A stretch of 64,000 bases of DNA from Nocardia sp. BMG111209 (GCF_000381925.1 NZ_KB907307.1:1612001-1676000), one strand, 5' to 3'. Shown: positions 48,792 through 57,527, numbered from the stretch's first letter. The notes: generated by a model from the letters alone, not told the origin. A program made the numbers and translations.

Positions 48792-50627
48792 ATGAACGAC
48801 GAAACCCAACCGATACCGGTCGTTGCCGATTCGCGACCGGGAGGTCGCCACGCTCGGCCCGAACGGGCGGAGCAGACGCCGGCCGGTGGCCCGTCCGAGG
48901 CGGCGCGCGGCTCCCGCGGCACCACCCCGGGCCGGGCGCAGGCTCGCGCGGAGCGGGCCTCCGGGACTCGGGCGGAACCGGCATCCGGCACCCCCGGCGA
49001 GGTCGTCGCCGATGCCGACAGGCCGACCGACCGGTTCGTCCCGGCGGTGCCGGCCTCGCCGCGACGGGCCACCCGCCGCGCCGCGCGCACCGACTCGCGG
49101 CGCCGTTCCCAGCGGCGGGTCCGGCTCACCGGCCGCATCCTGGCGGCCGCGGGCGCGGTGATCGTGGTGACCGGTACCGGCGCCGCGTACTACACCGAAC
49201 GCAGTGTGGACCAGGGTTTCACCCGGTCGAAGGCGATCTCCGAACAGGACGCCGCCGCCCTCGACGGCGATCTGAACATCCTGCTGATCGGGTTGGACAC
49301 CCGGAAGGACCGCAACGGCAACGATCTGCCGAAGGACATCCTCGACCAGTTGCACGCCGGTGACGGCAGCGAGGGCGGCTACAACGCCAATTCGCTGATC
49401 CTGGTGCACATTCCGAAGGATCTGAAGCAGATCACCGCGTTCTCGATCCCGCGTGACGACTATGTGCCGGTGACCGGGATCCCCGGCTACGACCACGCCA
49501 AGATCAAGGAGGCCTACGGCCTGCGCAAGGCGTACCGGGAACAGCAGCTGATGAATCAGGGCGTGAAGGATCCGGTCCAGCTGGAGCAGGAGGGCCGCGA
49601 GGCCGGTCGCGAGTCGATCGTCAACACGGTCAAGGCGTTCACCGGGGTGCCGATCAACCGGTTCGCCGAGGTGTCGCTGGTCGGTTTCTACGACATCGCG
49701 AATCTGATCGGCGGCATCGACGTCTGCCTCAATCACGCCGTCGACGACAGTTACTACTCCGGTGCGGTATTCCCGGCCGGACCGCAGCATCTGGACGCCT
49801 CCGACTCGCTGGCGTTCGTGCGGCAGCGTCACGAGCTGGAGAACGGCGACCTCGATCGCACCCACCGGCAGCAGGCGTTCCTCACCGCGGCGGCGAAGCG
49901 GCTCAAGGACGGTGGCACACTCACCAACATCGGCGGCCTGCAGCGGCTGATCACGTTGGCGCAGAACGACATCGTGCTGTCGCAGGGCTGGAATCTGGTC
50001 GATTTCGCGCAGACTATGGGCCGGGCGGGCTCGATCCCGATCTCGTTCCAGACGCTGCCGGTGCTGCGGTACGACAATGTCGACGGGCAGGACGTGAACG
50101 TCGTCGATCCGGCGGCGATCAAGCGGACCGTGCGCGCGGCCTTCGGCGTGCAGACCGCGCCGGCCCCGAAGACCACCCCGACCTCGACCGTCGACGTGGT
50201 CAACGCCGGCGCGCCCGGCGGGATGGCCGCGAAGGTGTCGACCTCGTTGTCCGCCAAGGGTTTCCCGAAGGGCACCACCGGTAACGCCGGGTACGGTGAC
50301 GGTTCCAGTTCGGTGGTGTACTTCGGTACCGGCGCCGACGCCGACGCGACCCAGGTCGCGGACGCGCTGGGCGGGCTGCCGACCGCGACGTCGAAGAACG
50401 TCGACCCCGGGCATGTGAAGGTGGTCATCGGCACCGACTTCAACCTGCCGGAGGAATCGGCCTCGAGCACCTCCTCCTCGCCCACCGGTACGTCTTCCGC
50501 GGCGGCGGAGTCGACCGGCGCCGGGACCGGCACCTCGGCCACCACCACGGCCGCCTCCGACGATCTGCCCGATTCCGGTAAACCGGTCACCACCAGCATC
50601 GGCTCCGACGTACCCTGCGTGAACTGA
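48792..50627 (+). CDS. LytR-CpsA-Psr (LCP) cell-wall ligase
   Basis: A 611-residue membrane-anchored protein. Residues 1-110 are a disordered Arg/Pro/Ala-rich cytoplasmic part, followed by the membrane segment RILAAAGAVIVVTGTGAAYY at about 115. The LCP domain begins LNILLIGLDTRKDRNGNDLP and includes NANSLILVHIPKD, AFSIPRDDYV (catalytic Arg/Asp) and LAFVRQRHELENGDLDRTHR. A LytR_C domain (TVDVVNAGAPGGMAAKVSTS) and Ser/Thr-rich tail follow. It attaches arabinogalactan or teichoic-type polymers to peptidoglycan. ATG at 48792 chosen; GTG at 48753 is possible. Confidence 0.92.
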   Translation: MNDETQPIPVVADSRPGGRHARPERAEQTPAGGPSEAARGSRGTTPGRAQARAERASGTRAEPASGTPGEVVADADRPTDRFVPAVPASPRRATRRAARTDSRRRSQRRVRLTGRILAAAGAVIVVTGTGAAYYTERSVDQGFTRSKAISEQDAAALDGDLNILLIGLDTRKDRNGNDLPKDILDQLHAGDGSEGGYNANSLILVHIPKDLKQITAFSIPRDDYVPVTGIPGYDHAKIKEAYGLRKAYREQQLMNQGVKDPVQLEQEGREAGRESIVNTVKAFTGVPINRFAEVSLVGFYDIANLIGGIDVCLNHAVDDSYYSGAVFPAGPQHLDASDSLAFVRQRHELENGDLDRTHRQQAFLTAAAKRLKDGGTLTNIGGLQRLITLAQNDIVLSQGWNLVDFAQTMGRAGSIPISFQTLPVLRYDNVDGQDVNVVDPAAIKRTVRAAFGVQTAPAPKTTPTSTVDVVNAGAPGGMAAKVSTSLSAKGFPKGTTGNAGYGDGSSSVVYFGTGADADATQVADALGGLPTATSKNVDPGHVKVVIGTDFNLPEESASSTSSSPTGTSSAAAESTGAGTGTSATTTAASDDLPDSGKPVTTSIGSDVPCVN

Positions 50628-50657
50628 CCAGCTGTTTGCTGTAAGTATGCTGGAGGC

Positions 50658-51617
50658 GTGACCGGACTGCCTCGGTATGCGGCGATGCTGGCGGCGGCGG
50701 GTGGCCTGCCCCGCGACGACAGGCACTGGGCCTACGAGGTGAAATTCGACGGTATCCGCGCGCTGGGCTATGTCGAGCAGACGCTGCGCCTCTACTCGCG
50801 CAACGGCAACGAGATCACCCCGGCGTGGCCGGAATTCGCCGGGATCGCGCCCGGCACACCGCCTTTCGTGGTGGACGGGGAGATCGTCGCGATCGCCCCC
50901 GACGGGCGGATCTCGTTCGAGGCGCTGGCGCCGCGGATGCATCAACGCAATCCCGCGATGATCCGGAGCCTGGCCGCGGCGGTGCCCGCGACCTATCTCG
51001 TCTTCGATCTGCTGCACATCGGGACCCGGTCGCTGGTGGATCTGCCGTACGAGCAGCGGCGCGGGATTCTGGAACAGCTCGGGCTCGAGGGCCGCTGCTG
51101 GCGGGTGCCGCCGCGGCTGCGCGGGCCGGGTGCGGATGTGCTCGCCGAATCCGGGCGGCTCGGGCTCGAGGGGATCGTGTGCAAGCGGCTCGACAGTCCG
51201 TATCTGCCCGGCCGGCGCAGCCCGTTGTGGACGAAGGTCAAGAACGTCAACGCGCAGGAGGTGGTGATCGTCGGCTGGAAACCGGGCAACGGCAGGCGGT
51301 CCGGCGGGATCGGGTCGTTGCTGCTGGCGGTCAACGACACCTCGGGGCAGTTGCGGTACGTCGGGAACGTGGGGACCGGGTTCAGCGCGGCGACGCTGGA
51401 CTCGTTGCAGGCGAGCCTGTCCCGGCTCCGCACCGAGAAGCCCACGGTGGCAGCCGATGTCGGGGAGGTGGTGTGGGTCGCGCCGGAACTGGTCGGGGAG
51501 GTGAGCTTCACCGAATGGACCGGTGACGGGCGGCTGCGTCATCCGTCCTGGCGGGGGTTGCGGCCGGACAAGGCGCCGCGCGAGGTGGTCAGGGAGCCGA
51601 CGGCGGGGGCTCGGTGA
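50658..51617 (+). CDS. ATP-dependent DNA ligase (LigC/LigD-ligase-like)
   Basis: A 319-residue stand-alone ATP-dependent ligase. Nucleotidyl-transferase motif I in WAYEVKFDGIRALGY (adenylated Lys), RLYSRNGNEITPAWPE (motif Ia/III region), FVVDGEIVAIAPDG, YLVFDLLHIGTRSL, LEGIVCKRLDSPY (motif IV), and PLWTKVKN (motif V). The OB-fold follows (SLLLAVNDTSGQLRYVGNVG). It resembles the ligase domain of LigD but has no polymerase or nuclease domain. It may serve NHEJ or base-excision repair. Its 3' end overlaps the convergent TetR gene by 29 bp. Confidence 0.92.
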   Translation: MTGLPRYAAMLAAAGGLPRDDRHWAYEVKFDGIRALGYVEQTLRLYSRNGNEITPAWPEFAGIAPGTPPFVVDGEIVAIAPDGRISFEALAPRMHQRNPAMIRSLAAAVPATYLVFDLLHIGTRSLVDLPYEQRRGILEQLGLEGRCWRVPPRLRGPGADVLAESGRLGLEGIVCKRLDSPYLPGRRSPLWTKVKNVNAQEVVIVGWKPGNGRRSGGIGSLLLAVNDTSGQLRYVGNVGTGFSAATLDSLQASLSRLRTEKPTVAADVGEVVWVAPELVGEVSFTEWTGDGRLRHPSWRGLRPDKAPREVVREPTAGAR

Positions 51618-52215
51618 CGGCGGGGTCGCGCAGGCCGGTGAGGGTCAGGTCGATCAGGCGGGTGATCGCGGCGTCGTCGGTGAGGGTCGCGGCGCCGTTG
51701 AGGGCGTGCAGGCAGTAGTTGGCCAGTTCGGCGGGGTCGATGTCGCGGCGCAGGGTGGCGGTGGCCGCGCCCTCGGCGATGAGGGTGCCGATCAGTGCGC
51801 GCAGGTGCTGCTGGGCGTCGGCGATCTGCTGGTCGGGGTGCAGGAATTTCACCAGTTCGGTGTCGTGGCTGCGGGTTTGCCGGACGATGTGCGCGTAGCT
51901 GGTCAGCACCGCGGCGAGGCGTTGTGCCGGATCGCCGACGCCGTCGCGGACCGCGGCCAGCTGCCGCAGGTGCTCGCCGATCTGGCGGCCGTGCCAGGCG
52001 TGCAGGATCGCGTCGACGTCGGGGAAGTACTTGTACAGCGTGGCCCGGCCGATGCCGGCGCGTTCGGCGATCTGGGCCATCGTGACCGCCCGCAGCCCGT
52101 GCTCGAACACCAGAGCCGCGGTGGTGTCGAGGATCGCGTCGCGCACCTGGGAGCGATGCGAGGCGATGGTGTCGTTCCACAGCTTCGGCACCCGCTCACG
52201 ATACATGATTTCCAT
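51589..52215 (-). CDS. TetR-family transcriptional regulator
   Basis: A 208-residue TetR protein: helix-turn-helix VTMAQIAERAGIGRATLYKY followed by FPDVDAILHAW. The ATG at 52206 (three codons in) is an alternative start. Two copies of a CGAGACAnnGnGTCTnG dyad lie upstream, between it and the divergent methyltransferase gene. It presumably represses both directions. Confidence 0.9.
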   Translation of the reverse strand: MEIMYRERVPKLWNDTIASHRSQVRDAILDTTAALVFEHGLRAVTMAQIAERAGIGRATLYKYFPDVDAILHAWHGRQIGEHLRQLAAVRDGVGDPAQRLAAVLTSYAHIVRQTRSHDTELVKFLHPDQQIADAQQHLRALIGTLIAEGAATATLRRDIDPAELANYCLHALNGAATLTDDAAITRLIDLTLTGLRDPAVTEPPPSAP

Positions 52216-52218
52216 GCT

Positions 52219-52255
52219 CGAGACATTGAGTCTTGCATCGAGACACAGTGTCTGG
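52219..52255. promoter_or_regulatory. Tandem TetR operators
   Basis: CGAGACATTGAGTCTTG (52219-52235) and CGAGACACAGTGTCTGG (52239-52255), 20 bp apart. The second contains the perfect dyad AGACAC-A-GTGTCT. The two copies share the consensus CGAGACAnnGnGTCTnG. Confidence 0.75.
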
Positions 52256-52305
52256 ATAAATTCGGCAGCGACAGCATTCGACGCTCGTCCGAGGAGAAGT
52301 CACCG

Positions 52306-52920
52306 ATGTTCACCCCCACCCATTCCCCGCGTCCGGATCACGGCGCACCCGGGCCGGACACCCTGTACGCGACCAAACCGCCGTGGGATATCGACCGGCC
52401 GCAGCCGGTGTTCCTGGCGCTGGCCGAATCCGGCGCGCTGACCGGCCGGGTACTCGACGCCGGGTGCGGCACAGGCGAACACGCGCTGCTCGCCGCCGGG
52501 CTGGGCCTGCCCGCCACCGGCGTGGATCTGTCCGCGGCGGCACTGGCCACCGCGCAGGCCAAGGCCCGCACGCGCGGGCTGACCGCGACATTCGCGCAGT
52601 GCGATGCCGGCTCGCTGGCCGATCTGGGGGAAAGCTTCGACACCGTGCTGGACTGCGGGCTGTTCCATCTGTTCACCGGCGCTGCCCGGGATCGGTACGT
52701 GCAGGCGCTCGCCACCGTGATCCCTTCGGGCGGAACGTTTTTCATGCTGGGCTTCAGCGATGCGCAACCCGGGTCGTTCGGACCGCACCGGCTGAGCCGG
52801 GAGGAGATCGTGGCGGCGTTCGCCGACGGCTGGCGCCTGGACACCCTGGCGCCGGCCACCATCGACGTCGTCGGGCCCGGCTCGGTCGCCGCGTGGTTCG
52901 CGCGGGTGACGAGGCGGTGA
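52306..52920 (+). CDS. SAM-dependent methyltransferase
   Basis: A 204-residue class I methyltransferase. Motif I VLDAGCGTGEHALLAAGLGL, motif II GVDLSAAALATAQAKA, post-motif DTVLDCGLFHLF. GAGGAGAAG precedes ATG. Related to thiopurine- or 24-sterol-type small methyltransferases of the TehB-like kind; the substrate is unknown. Controlled by the divergent TetR, and coupled to the DUF2218 gene (GTGA overlap, 52917-52920). Confidence 0.9.
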   Translation: MFTPTHSPRPDHGAPGPDTLYATKPPWDIDRPQPVFLALAESGALTGRVLDAGCGTGEHALLAAGLGLPATGVDLSAAALATAQAKARTRGLTATFAQCDAGSLADLGESFDTVLDCGLFHLFTGAARDRYVQALATVIPSGGTFFMLGFSDAQPGSFGPHRLSREEIVAAFADGWRLDTLAPATIDVVGPGSVAAWFARVTRR

Positions 52921-53291
52921 CGGAAATGCCTGTGCTGCATGCCCGTATCGATACCGGCCGGGCCGCCCGATACCTGGTCCAGTTCTGCCGGCACGCCGCC
53001 GCCATGGGTGACGGCCGAGCCCACCGGTTTCGCGGTCACGGCGCTGCCGAATCCGTGCCGCGGGTCACCGCGCAGTGGGACGACGCCACCGGGCAGGTCG
53101 TATTCGATTCGTGGGGCCGGGCGGATCTGACCGCCGGACCGGACGCGCTGTCGATCCGCCTGGACGCGGCCGACGACGACACGGCCGGGCGGCTGTGCCG
53201 GATCATCGCCGCGGATCTGCACCGGTTCGGCGGCTTCACCGTCGAATGGGTTGCGGCCGAACCGGATTCCGCGGCAGGGGAACCCGCGTGA
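52917..53291 (+). CDS. DUF2218-family protein
   Basis: A 124-residue protein of the DUF2218 family: ARIDTGRAARYLVQFCRHAA, then a five-strand layout with TAQWDDATGQVVFDSWGRAD and RIIAADLHRFGGFTVEWV. The family is linked to siderophore and stress operons in actinobacteria; molecular function is unknown. Its GTG overlaps the methyltransferase stop, and its stop overlaps the next GTG at 53288. Confidence 0.85.
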   Translation: MTEMPVLHARIDTGRAARYLVQFCRHAAAMGDGRAHRFRGHGAAESVPRVTAQWDDATGQVVFDSWGRADLTAGPDALSIRLDAADDDTAGRLCRIIAADLHRFGGFTVEWVAAEPDSAAGEPA

Positions 53292-53794
53292 GGTATCGGC
53301 GAGGGCGAACGATCCGAACCGACCGGACTTCCTCCCCCGGGTCCGGGTGGGCTGCCGTTCACCGGCGCGGAGTGGACAAGTTGTTCCGGCACGGACCGGC
53401 TGATTTGTTCCGGCATGGCTCGGCCGGGCTCTTTCGGCGCGAGACGGCCGCGGCCTCCCGGCACGGGTCGGCCGTGGCGTTCCGGCGCGAGCGGAATGCG
53501 TCGTCGGAGTCCGGATCGGCGGCGCTGTTCCGGGCCGGCGGTGATGAATCCGCCCCGCGCGGAAGGGCTTCGCGCCGATGGCGGCGGCCCGCCTGGTTGA
53601 TCGCGGTGGTTCTGTTGTCCGCCTTGATATTTCATGCCGCGGCGGCGGCCGGATTCGTTGTCACCGGCTGGGAACTACCCGCCGGGATGCTCGCGGTGAT
53701 GGTTGCCGTCAAACTGACTGCGATGGCCGCCTGCAGCTTTCACCGGCGGCGCAGACCCGCGATACCGGACCCCGCCGGCCAGCCTCCTAGCTGA
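53288..53794 (+). CDS. Small membrane protein with repetitive N-terminus
   Basis: A 168-residue predicted protein. Residues about 30-75 contain imperfect repeats of LFRHGPAD / LFRHGSAG / LFRRETAA type; a basic region (RGRASRRWRRP) precedes two membrane helices (AWLIAVVLLSALIFHAAAAA, PAGMLAVMVAVKLTAMAACS). Coupling of its GTG to the DUF2218 stop (GTGA, 53288-53291) supports a real gene. No family recognised. The repeats might be encoded by low-complexity DNA. Confidence 0.55.
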   Translation: MRYRRGRTIRTDRTSSPGSGWAAVHRRGVDKLFRHGPADLFRHGSAGLFRRETAAASRHGSAVAFRRERNASSESGSAALFRAGGDESAPRGRASRRWRRPAWLIAVVLLSALIFHAAAAAGFVVTGWELPAGMLAVMVAVKLTAMAACSFHRRRRPAIPDPAGQPPS

Positions 53795-53805
53795 CCTTGG
53801 CTGCC

Positions 53806-53893
53806 TCGCGGCAGGTGGTCGCGGCAGGTGGTCGCGGCAGGTGGTCGCGGCAGGTGGTCGCGGCAGGTGGTCGCGGCAGGTGGTCGCGGCAGG
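53806..53893. repeat. 13-bp perfect tandem repeat
   Basis: Unit TCGCGGCAGGTGG repeated six full times (53806-53883) plus a 10-bp partial copy ending at 53893. The copies appear identical. It lies in the short intergenic space between two convergent genes, directly before a terminator hairpin. Confidence 0.9.
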
Positions 53894-53915
53894 CCCGCCC
53901 TCTGGGGGGCGGGCC
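53892..53915. terminator. Hairpin terminator
   Basis: GGCCCGCCC (53892-53900) pairs perfectly with GGGCGGGCC (53907-53915) with a 6-nt loop, 6 bp after the stop of the GH1 gene on the minus strand. Confidence 0.7.
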
Positions 53916-53921
53916 GCCGGG

Positions 53922-55232
53922 TCAGGGGATGTGGACGGGGTCGTCGCAGCTGGTGGGTGGGTCGACCAGGGAGCAGGGGACGGGTGGGCGGGTGGGGTGG
54001 TAGTCGGCGGGGACGCCGCCGTCGCGGGTGAGGGTGGCGTAGGTGGTGACGGCGTCGGTGGGGTGGCGGGTCAGGGTGGGGTCGGTGTCGACGTCCACGG
54101 TGTAGAGGCCGAAACGTGGTGTGTAGCTGCCCCATTCGTAGTTGTCGGTGAGGCTCCAGTAGTTGTAGCCGATGATGTTGAGGCCGTCGGCGCGGGCGCG
54201 TTGCAGCCAGTAGATGGTGTCGCGGAGGTGGTCGGCGCGGGTGTAGCCGTCGGGGCGGGGGCGGCCGTTCTCGGTGGGGATGCCGTTCTCCACCACGTAG
54301 AGGGGTTTGCCGGGGAACTGCCGGGCGTAGTGGCGGAGGGCGTAGTAGATGCCTTCGGTTTGCTCGGGCAGTTCCCACATCCGCGGTGCACCGGCATCGG
54401 TGCCGGCCAGGGCGGTTTCGGCGGTGGGGCCGAAATAGTAGTCGACGCCGAGGAAGTCGAGTTTCGCGGCGATCTTGTCGACGTAGGGCTGGTTCACTTC
54501 GGTCTCGGCGGCGGGGACGTAGCCGAGGTTGCTGGTGACCCGGGCGGTGGGTTGCAGGAGGTGGATGGTGTCGTAGATCGCGTTGTGCGCCTGGGCGAGT
54601 CGGTCGGTCACGACCGGTGCTTCGTCGGGGGTGATCGCGCCGATGCGCAGTTCGGTGCCGACGTAGGCGGCGGGTTCGTTGATCGTCACCCACAGGGGGT
54701 CGCGGCCGGCGAACCGGTGCACCACCTGTTGTGCGTTGCGCAGCCAGTCGGCGACCATAGCGGGGTTGCGCCAGCCGCCGCGGTCGGCGGCCCAGCCGGG
54801 GTAGACCCAATGGTCCAGGGTCAGCATGGGTTTCATGCCGGCGGCGATGATGCGGTCGACGATCTGCTCGTAGGTGCGCAGGGCCGGTTCGTCCCAGCCG
54901 GCGGGGTCCGGTTGGACGCGGGCCCATTCGATGCTGATGCGGTACACCTTCGCGCCCAGCCCGGCGGCGCGGTCGATGTCGGCGGCGTAGTTGCCGAGGA
55001 AGTCGACCGACTGCCGGTACGGTTCGGCCGCGCCGCCGGCGATGTAGCGGGTCCAATTGCTGTCGGGCGCATCGCCTTCGGATTGGAAGCCGGAGGCCGA
55101 TACGCCCCACAGGAAGTCGTCGCCGAGGGGTGCGGTGGCGGCGGCGGGTGTCGCGGATCCCAGGCCGCAGGTGAGCACGATCAGGGTGGCGGCGCATCCG
55201 GCCGGTACCCGCCGGCGCTTCGACTGTCGCAT
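53922..55232 (-). CDS. Secreted GH1-family beta-glycosidase (second paralogue)
   Basis: A 436-residue GH1 enzyme with signal peptide (VPAGCAATLIVLTCGLGSATPAAA). Acid/base Glu in DPLWVTINEPAAYVGTE; nucleophile Glu in LYVVENGIPTEN; LGDDFLWGVSASGFQSEG at the opening. It shares the same C-terminal tail as the gene at 40949 (CSLVDPPTSCDDPVHIP). The high overall similarity argues for a duplication 12 kb apart. Secreted, so it acts on a beta-glycoside outside the cell. The 13-bp repeats lie just beyond its 3' end. Confidence 0.92.
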   Translation of the reverse strand: MRQSKRRRVPAGCAATLIVLTCGLGSATPAAATAPLGDDFLWGVSASGFQSEGDAPDSNWTRYIAGGAAEPYRQSVDFLGNYAADIDRAAGLGAKVYRISIEWARVQPDPAGWDEPALRTYEQIVDRIIAAGMKPMLTLDHWVYPGWAADRGGWRNPAMVADWLRNAQQVVHRFAGRDPLWVTINEPAAYVGTELRIGAITPDEAPVVTDRLAQAHNAIYDTIHLLQPTARVTSNLGYVPAAETEVNQPYVDKIAAKLDFLGVDYYFGPTAETALAGTDAGAPRMWELPEQTEGIYYALRHYARQFPGKPLYVVENGIPTENGRPRPDGYTRADHLRDTIYWLQRARADGLNIIGYNYWSLTDNYEWGSYTPRFGLYTVDVDTDPTLTRHPTDAVTTYATLTRDGGVPADYHPTRPPVPCSLVDPPTSCDDPVHIP

Positions 55233-55295
55233 TCCAGCAAGCGTAGCTATCCGATTGCTGCATCCCGGTCGGGTGAATCGGACGTGTCGCGCGGG

Positions 55296-56618
55296 TCAGG
55301 CGCGGTAGCGGACCAGCGCGAAGCCGTCGCCGAGGACGGGGTCGTGGGTGACGCCGGCGATGACGATGCGGCCGTCGGGCTGGACGGCGACGGCACGGCC
55401 CTGGTCGGCTTTCTTGCCGAATTCGGTGGTCGCCTGGCCGTTGCGGCCGAAGCCGGGGTCGAGGGTGCCGTCGCGGGTGTAGCGGGCGACGGCGATCCGG
55501 TCGGTGTTCTCGTCGCCGTGGCTGGTGCCGGCGACCACGATCTTGCCGTCGGCTTCGATGCCGACCGCGTTGGCGCTGTCGGCGGCGCCGCCGAAGTCGG
55601 TGGCGACCGCGCCGGCCCGGCCGAAGGCGGGGTCGAGGCGGCCGTCGGCGGTGTAGCGGACCAGCAGGAAGTTGTCGCCCTGGACGATGTCGTGGGTGGA
55701 GCCGGCGACGAGGAGTTTCCCGTCGGGTTGCAGTGCGACGGCGTTGCCGCGGTCGTCCTTGGCGGTGAGGTCGGTGGCGATCCGGCCGCCGTCGCCGAAG
55801 GCGGTGTCGAGGGTGCCGTCGGGGCGGTAGCGGGCGACGGCGATGTTGTCGCCGGTGCCGGTGCCGGCGGTGGTGCCGACGGCGACGATGCGGCCGTCGG
55901 GTTGTACGACGACCGCGTGGGCGGCGGCGGCGCGGCCGCCGAAGTCGGTGGACACGATGCCGGCCTGGCCGAAGCTCGGGTCCGGGGTGCCGTCGGGGTT
56001 GTATCGGATCAGCAGGAATTCGTCGCCGCGCTCGGGGTCGCGGGTGGAGCCGGCGACGATCAGTTTGCCGTCGGGCTGCAGGGCGGCGGCGTTGCCGCGG
56101 TCGGCGCGGGTGCCGAGGTCGGTGGACAGCTGTCCGGCGGCGCCGAATCCCGGGTCGGGGCGGCCGTCGGGCCGGAAGCGGGCGACGGCGACGGTGTCAC
56201 CGTCGCCGTGGCTGGTGCCGACGGCGACGATGCGGCCGTCGGGCTGCACGAGGACCGCGGCGGCCACGTCGTCTCCGCCGTCGAAATCGGCCGAGACGAT
56301 GCCCTTGTCGCCGAAGCCGGGGTCCTCGGTGCCGTCGGGCAGGTAGCGCACGACCGCGAAGTTGTCGCCGCGTACCGCGTCGTGGGTGGTGCCGGCGGCG
56401 ACGATGCGGCCGTCGGGCTGGACCGCGACCGCGCGGGCGCGGCTCTCCGGGCCGACGGTGGACCAGACCTTGCCGTGTGCGCCGAACCCGATGTCCAGGG
56501 TGCCGGCGGTGGCGGCGTGGGCGGGTGAGCAGGCCGTCACCGCGGCCACGGCGGTCGCGCCGAGTCCGGTTCGCCATCGGGGTGTCGCGGGTGGAATCTG
56601 CCGTGCTGCAACCGACAT
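55296..56618 (-). CDS. Secreted delta-60 repeat (beta-propeller) protein
   Basis: A 440-residue exported protein with signal (GLGATAVAAVTACSPAHAA). The mature part is about seven repeats of some 55 residues, each with VQPDGRIVAAGT, a VARYRPDGTLD element and FGDGG: the delta-60 (TIGR02608) motif. It forms a beta-propeller. ATG at 56618 with CGAGG 8 nt upstream is preferred to the TTG at 56636. Function unknown; the surface location suggests adhesion or ligand binding. It follows the second GH1 gene upstream on the same strand (63 nt). Confidence 0.88.
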   Translation of the reverse strand: MSVAARQIPPATPRWRTGLGATAVAAVTACSPAHAATAGTLDIGFGAHGKVWSTVGPESRARAVAVQPDGRIVAAGTTHDAVRGDNFAVVRYLPDGTEDPGFGDKGIVSADFDGGDDVAAAVLVQPDGRIVAVGTSHGDGDTVAVARFRPDGRPDPGFGAAGQLSTDLGTRADRGNAAALQPDGKLIVAGSTRDPERGDEFLLIRYNPDGTPDPSFGQAGIVSTDFGGRAAAAHAVVVQPDGRIVAVGTTAGTGTGDNIAVARYRPDGTLDTAFGDGGRIATDLTAKDDRGNAVALQPDGKLLVAGSTHDIVQGDNFLLVRYTADGRLDPAFGRAGAVATDFGGAADSANAVGIEADGKIVVAGTSHGDENTDRIAVARYTRDGTLDPGFGRNGQATTEFGKKADQGRAVAVQPDGRIVIAGVTHDPVLGDGFALVRYRA

Positions 56619-56836
56619 CTGACTACCTCGATTCAAAGAAGAAGGGGTAGAACGTTGTTCGGTGGATCCACGAGAGCCCGGACAGTATGCCCGCCGCCGG
56701 CGGCGGCGCCGGGAATTGAACGGGACACGGCGGCACCGTGTTTGCGGGGGCGGCCGTCAACGCCACGATCGTCGCGTGTCGCCACGCCGGGGCGTGGTGT
56801 GTTGCGTTCCCGGCGTGGCGCCGGGTGCGGAGCGGG

Positions 56837-57316
56837 TTATTGCGCGGAGATGTGCGCGAATCCCATCGGTGAGGTGGGCGGCGGCGCGTTGGTGACGGGG
56901 GCGCGGAATTCCTGGAGGTCGGCGAGGACGTCGACGTGGCGGCCGGCGTAGCAGCGCACCTGGGGCAGGGCGTGGGCGACCTCGCTGCGTTCCAGCGGTT
57001 CGGCGTCGATGTAGCCGACGGCGTCCAGGCCGATGCCCAGTTGCCCGGCGATGCGGGTGATGGCCGCGGACTTGCGGCCCCAGCCGACCTCGACGGCGGC
57101 GAAGGCGGCGTGCAGGCCGTGCCGCTGGAGGGTGTCGGTGGTCCAGGCCCATTCGCCGCGGCTGGCGACCGCGTGCAGGATGCCGCGGCGGGTGAGGGTG
57201 CGCAGCGCGCGTAGCGCGTCCGGCCGCAGCACCCCGTTGGTGGAATCGCAGACGACACCGTCCCACAACGTGTTGTCCACTTCCCAGACAAGACATTTCA
57301 CGGCCGGTGCTGTCAT
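56837..57316 (-). CDS. HAD/FkbH-like protein with altered catalytic residues
   Basis: A 159-residue HAD-superfamily (FkbH-like, subfamily IIIC) protein. Motif I reads CLVWEVDNTLWDG: the nucleophilic Asp of DxD is Glu12. Motif III Lys is present in GWGRKSAAI, but motif IV, normally DDxPxER, reads YIDAEPLERSEV. The folds and both flanks are intact, so it is probably a pseudo-phosphatase or has changed activity. No carrier-protein gene is adjacent. It is 211 nt from the TerD gene on the same strand. Confidence 0.85.
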   Translation of the reverse strand: MTAPAVKCLVWEVDNTLWDGVVCDSTNGVLRPDALRALRTLTRRGILHAVASRGEWAWTTDTLQRHGLHAAFAAVEVGWGRKSAAITRIAGQLGIGLDAVGYIDAEPLERSEVAHALPQVRCYAGRHVDVLADLQEFRAPVTNAPPPTSPMGFAHISAQ

Positions 57317-57527
57317 CTCGCCCCTACGGTCGACTCTCCTGCGGGGTCCGGCCACCGCGGGAAGCACGGCCGACGGACACACCGCTACCATTCAGGTACC
57401 GCTCGCGAGATGCAAGCCCCTACTTTCCGGGATGCGCCCGCGAGAGGTCATAGTAGGGTCGATGATCGCCGAATACCAGCCGGACATTCTGCCCGCGACC
57501 TGTTCCCGCTGGTCACGGGGTGTCAGA

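Noticed and set aside
53806..53893. Plasmid-type iterons or a replication origin
   Set aside because: No replication initiator, AT-rich stretch or DnaA boxes are nearby; the repeat sits in a short intergenic space before a terminator.
54005..56528. Very long open plus-strand frame over the GH1 and propeller genes
   Set aside because: It is the antisense of two genes with clear domains; its Gly/Val/Ala-rich composition is an artefact of codon bias.
56700..56730. tRNA-like CGTTCAATTCCCG on the minus strand
   Set aside because: The stem arms required for a T-arm do not pair, and no other tRNA parts are present.
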